Below, piece after piece: positions 61,258-64,000 of a stretch of 64,000 nt of DNA. Source of the DNA: Telluribacter roseus (lineage in GTDB: Bacteria > Bacteroidota > Bacteroidia > Cytophagales > Spirosomataceae); assembly GCF_017355915.2 (NCBI RefSeq), contig NZ_JAFEUV020000007.1, positions 1 through 64,000 of the forward strand, in the 5' to 3' direction. Below the pieces are notes generated by a model. That model worked only from the letters and a program-made list of their open reading frames with translations. It had not been told where the DNA came from and searched no databases. A program made the position numbers and the translations under genes. The stretch's first letter is position 1. Each line of letters opens with the position of its first letter.

Positions 61258-62172
61258 ATGAATGCCATCCATAAAATACTGGTTCCAACCGATTTTTCTC
61301 CGGCGGCTCAAAACGGACTTCACTATGCTGTACAGTTGGCCCCCCTGCTTGGTGCTTCCATTATTTTATATCATTCGTATTCGCCCATCGAAAGCGGATT
61401 TTTTCCGGAGGCCATGCGTGATGAGGAAAATAACGAAGAAGAACAAAAACTCAGGGATCGACTGAACACCATCAGGGATGAAATAATCAGAAGTGGCAGC
61501 CAGGTACCAGTTAGTATCTATCTGGAAAAAGGTACAGATATCAAACGTATTACAGCCTATTGCACCACGAATTGTGTTGACCTGGTTATAATGGGTACTA
61601 CCGGAGCCACCGGCGCCAAAGAAGTCTTGATTGGTAGCTTTACCTCCCATGTCATTAGTGAGGCCGCCTGTCCGGTGCTGGCTGTTCCTCCTACTTTTGA
61701 GTTCAGAGTACCTAAGAAGATCTTCTACGCCAGTGACTACAAAAGTACTGACTTCAAAGGTATTCATTACACCGCCAGGCTGAAAGACCAGCTTCATGCC
61801 GAGTTGCAGATGGTACATGCTGTATTCAATATGACTTTTGCGGCACAGGAAGATAAGCTCCTTAAATCGTATCAGGCCAAACTAGCCAAACTACTGCATC
61901 TGGATGTGGCTGAGCTGCCCTACCACCTGGTTCGGGGTGAAGATACGTCCGATACGCTCCTGCATTACGCAGTAAAAGAAAGGGCGGATATGCTGGTGAT
62001 TGCGCAATCAAAGCAGACCAACCTGCTGGACTGGATGTTTCACAGGAGCCTAACCAAAGAGGTAGTCCATCAGGCTACGGTCCCCATTCTGGCACTTCCG
62101 GTGGATTTTCTGGAGACGCTGCCTGCACCTGAGCATGCCCCTGATTCAACCCAATCCATTTCCAATAGCTAA
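61258..62172 (+). CDS. Universal stress protein, two tandem domains
   Basis: The 304-residue protein has two UspA-type domains: 'KILVPTDFSPAAQNGLHYAV' with 'DLVIMGTTGATGAKEVLIGS' in the first, and 'KIFYASDYKSTDFKGIHYTA' with 'ADMLVIAQSKQTNLLDWMFH' in the second. The first domain keeps the glycine-rich nucleotide motif; the second is degenerate. It is paralogous to the gene just upstream and probably in the same transcription unit, which ends at the terminator 62241-62286. Confidence 0.9.
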   Translation: MNAIHKILVPTDFSPAAQNGLHYAVQLAPLLGASIILYHSYSPIESGFFPEAMRDEENNEEEQKLRDRLNTIRDEIIRSGSQVPVSIYLEKGTDIKRITAYCTTNCVDLVIMGTTGATGAKEVLIGSFTSHVISEAACPVLAVPPTFEFRVPKKIFYASDYKSTDFKGIHYTARLKDQLHAELQMVHAVFNMTFAAQEDKLLKSYQAKLAKLLHLDVAELPYHLVRGEDTSDTLLHYAVKERADMLVIAQSKQTNLLDWMFHRSLTKEVVHQATVPILALPVDFLETLPAPEHAPDSTQSISNS

Positions 62173-62240
62173 TTGTATAGATCCGATAACCTAAGTAAGT
62201 AGGAAACGGTAGTAGTCTTAGTGAGCCTACTATTGATATG

Positions 62241-62286
62241 ACCTGAGGTAAAGTGAGCTTCTTAACAGGCTTACCCTACCTCAGGT
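62241..62286 (+). terminator. Terminator of the universal stress protein pair
   Basis: ACCTGAGGTA pairs perfectly with TACCTCAGGT, with an inner GTGAGC/GCTTAC stem (one G-T pair), and is followed by TTTTTC, 69 bases after the stop at 62172. Confidence 0.85.
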
Positions 62287-62457
62287 TTTTCTTTGTTATA
62301 AAGGGTACTTATTGCTCATATTTCAGCGCATTTCCGGTTGATAAACCAGACTCGTCCAGCCTCTAAAGTACTTACTAACTGGCTCGATTCTTGCTTAAAA
62401 ATTAACGTTTTAAAGGGTTAACTCTACCTCTAACTGTTAATTATTCAACCACAATTT

Positions 62458-64000
62458 ATGCGCACTATCCCCACACAAGCGTACCTGTACCTCCTGGTAC
62501 TTCTATTTTCTGGCTGTATCCCCAAGCACCTGGATCCCACCCGCAACCAGACACAGGTAGTCATTCAGGACATGAAAGTCAACGATAGTTTTGATTTTAA
62601 GTCCACCCGCGACATCCAGCTGAATATTAAGGCAGGCAGTCCCTCCTTTGCCGGTGAACGAATCCGGATCAATGTCTACAATGATCTGCCTACAGTAGGT
62701 GAGGTACTGGCCTCAGGCATCACCGCCTCCGACCAGAGTCTGAAGCTGGAATTCAGGGCCCCGGCTCCGCTGACTGAGCTATACATCGAGAAGATCAATG
62801 CCTACGGCGCTTCGGAAGTCAAGAAAGTAAAGGTCGACAGCTACATTTCTGCCGAATTCAAAACCACTACTCCAACGCTGGCTTTGCGTATGCAGGCCAA
62901 TTCCGGCCTTGACTGTGCGACAGGAGTAACCAAGCCCTATACCAATCACAAGAGTAATATTACCATCAATGAGGGGGAAATAGTAAGCCTCAAAGGTACC
63001 TACAGCGGCACCATCACCATGAGGGGGGGTGAGCTACGTATATGTGGTACCGCTACCGGGCTGAAGATCAATCTGAATAACAACAACGGGAAAGTGTACT
63101 TCCTGGAAGGATCAATTGTTGAGCTACTGGACATCGTAGGCAACACACCCAGTACCAAGGTGTACAATTACTCTCAGTCCCTTACCATGGCAGATAAAAT
63201 CTCCATGGGAGGCTCCTTTGAGAACCATGGCAAAATACTGGTGAACGGTAACTTCACGGTCAGCAATAACAATACCAATACCTTTGTGAACAACGGTGAG
63301 CTTCACGTTAAAGGTACCTTCAGCAACAACCGTCATTTTGTCAACAACAACATCATGATCGTGGATGATAAGTACCAGGCCGAAGGCAGCTCTATCAACG
63401 AAAACAATTGTAACCTGTATGTAGGTGATGAGTTCAAGACCAACAACAACTTCGTTAACCGGGGATACATCAAGGTAGATGGCGAAACAACCATCACCGG
63501 CAACAGCAGCCTGAAACTGGCCGACGGCGCTATGCTCAGCACCCGCGATATCAACCTCAACGGTACCATTACCGGTAGTGGCTCCAGCTCGGTTGTAAAG
63601 GTTTCGGGTCAGTCAAAGCTCACGGGAAGTGCCGCTATGTCAGGAGCCGTGGTGCTTTGTGACGCCAATGGAGTGGAACAGAACAGCTCCCGCATTACCG
63701 GCAGCTACCTGAGTTGTACAGGCAGTTTCGTGCCCAAATCAGCTTGTAATCCGGAGGGCTTTGGTACTCCCACCCTGGTTGATACCGATAAAGACGGCGT
63801 AGCCGATGCACAGGACGATTACCCTACCGACCCCAACCGTGTGTACCAGAGCTATTACCCTTCGGCTACCGGCTGGGCCACCTACGGCTTCGAGGACCTG
63901 TGGCCGGCTCAGGGTGACTACGATTTCAACGACCTGGTGATCAACTCCCGCATTACCCGCGTATTCAACGCCGACAACAAAGTGATTGAGCTTCATAACC
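62458..64000 (+). CDS. LruC-domain lipoprotein (3' end outside window)
   Basis: The frame is open from ATG 62458 to the window end (514 codons). It has a lipobox ending at Cys21 ('LVLLFSGC'), an Ig-like region, long Asn-rich beta-solenoid-like repeats ('TFVNNGELHVKGTFSNNRHF', 'NFVNRGYIKVDGETTITGNS'), a calcium-type 'DTDKDGVADAQDDYPTDPN' motif and 'TYGFEDLWPAQGDYDFNDLV', the signature of LruC domains. LruC proteins of Bacteroidota are leucine-responsive surface lipoproteins of uncertain role. The rest of the LruC domain lies beyond the window. Confidence 0.88.
   Translation, partial: MRTIPTQAYLYLLVLLFSGCIPKHLDPTRNQTQVVIQDMKVNDSFDFKSTRDIQLNIKAGSPSFAGERIRINVYNDLPTVGEVLASGITASDQSLKLEFRAPAPLTELYIEKINAYGASEVKKVKVDSYISAEFKTTTPTLALRMQANSGLDCATGVTKPYTNHKSNITINEGEIVSLKGTYSGTITMRGGELRICGTATGLKINLNNNNGKVYFLEGSIVELLDIVGNTPSTKVYNYSQSLTMADKISMGGSFENHGKILVNGNFTVSNNNTNTFVNNGELHVKGTFSNNRHFVNNNIMIVDDKYQAEGSSINENNCNLYVGDEFKTNNNFVNRGYIKVDGETTITGNSSLKLADGAMLSTRDINLNGTITGSGSSSVVKVSGQSKLTGSAAMSGAVVLCDANGVEQNSSRITGSYLSCTGSFVPKSACNPEGFGTPTLVDTDKDGVADAQDDYPTDPNRVYQSYYPSATGWATYGFEDLWPAQGDYDFNDLVINSRITRVFNADNKVIELHN

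Noticed and set aside
1-64000. tRNA, rRNA genes and known riboswitches
   Set aside because: No cloverleaf, ribosomal or recognised riboswitch sequence was seen on reading, though a covariance-model search was not possible.

Overview
The window looks like a chromosome segment of a Bacteroidota bacterium, most likely of the order Cytophagales. The evidence is a SusC/SusD pair with an ECF sigma factor and FecR anti-sigma factor, two proteins ending in type IX secretion (T9SS) sorting domains, Bacteroidota-type mobilization genes (BfmA/MobB), signal peptides ending in A-Q, TAnnTTTG-like promoter elements and many lipoproteins. No rRNA, tRNA or CRISPR array was recognised. Genus and species cannot be told from the sequence alone.

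Layout. 1-2.5 kb: the end of an IS transposase and an S41 peptidase gene split by one in-frame TGA. 2.6-14.7 kb: cell-envelope genes (OmpA-like protein, two paralogous lipoproteins, a transglutaminase-like membrane protein, a 12-repeat NHL lipoprotein, an outer-membrane barrel protein and an IPT/kelch lipoprotein). 14.7-21.8 kb: decayed accessory DNA with IS630, Tn3, serine-recombinase and hybrid-regulator remnants. Within it lie an intact SET-domain protein overlapping a small transporter, and an AT-rich islet whose orphan membrane protein is preceded by a run of hairpins. 21.8-24.9 kb: a two-component system (7TM-type histidine kinase plus LuxR-type regulator) divergent from a small secreted protein. 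25.3-36.5 kb: two large T9SS-sorted proteins sharing modules and almost identical 3' ends, with a broken NHL gene between them. A palindromic operator-like site recurs at fixed distance from a promoter-like element ahead of the small secreted protein, the broken NHL gene and the giant NHL/LRR protein, which suggests a regulon.

36.8-42.9 kb: a methyltransferase, a decayed CE15-type esterase containing a 34-bp perfect palindrome, fragments of another hydrolase and of an HTH antitoxin, then a mobilization module (MobB relaxase and BfmA). Upstream of BfmA are a possible oriT hairpin and an array of 15 GTGTTA-like repeats spaced exactly one helical turn apart. A hydrolase and a resolvase fragment close this region. 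42.9-44.9 kb: a CPBP membrane protease and a DUF1080 protein. 45.5-55.2 kb: a complete minus-strand polysaccharide utilization locus in the order ECF sigma, FecR, SusC, SusD, sulfatase, sulfatase; it probably takes up and desulfates a sulfated glycan. 56.2-62.2 kb: a second ECF sigma factor, a single-domain response regulator, a small lipoprotein, a GT35-type phosphorylase and two tandem universal stress proteins. 62.5 kb to the end: the start of a LruC-domain lipoprotein that runs off the window.

The most unusual items are the helically phased array next to the mobilization genes, the operator/promoter set around the two-component system, and the structured leader of the orphan membrane protein near 19.3 kb. 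Roles given for these are inference.
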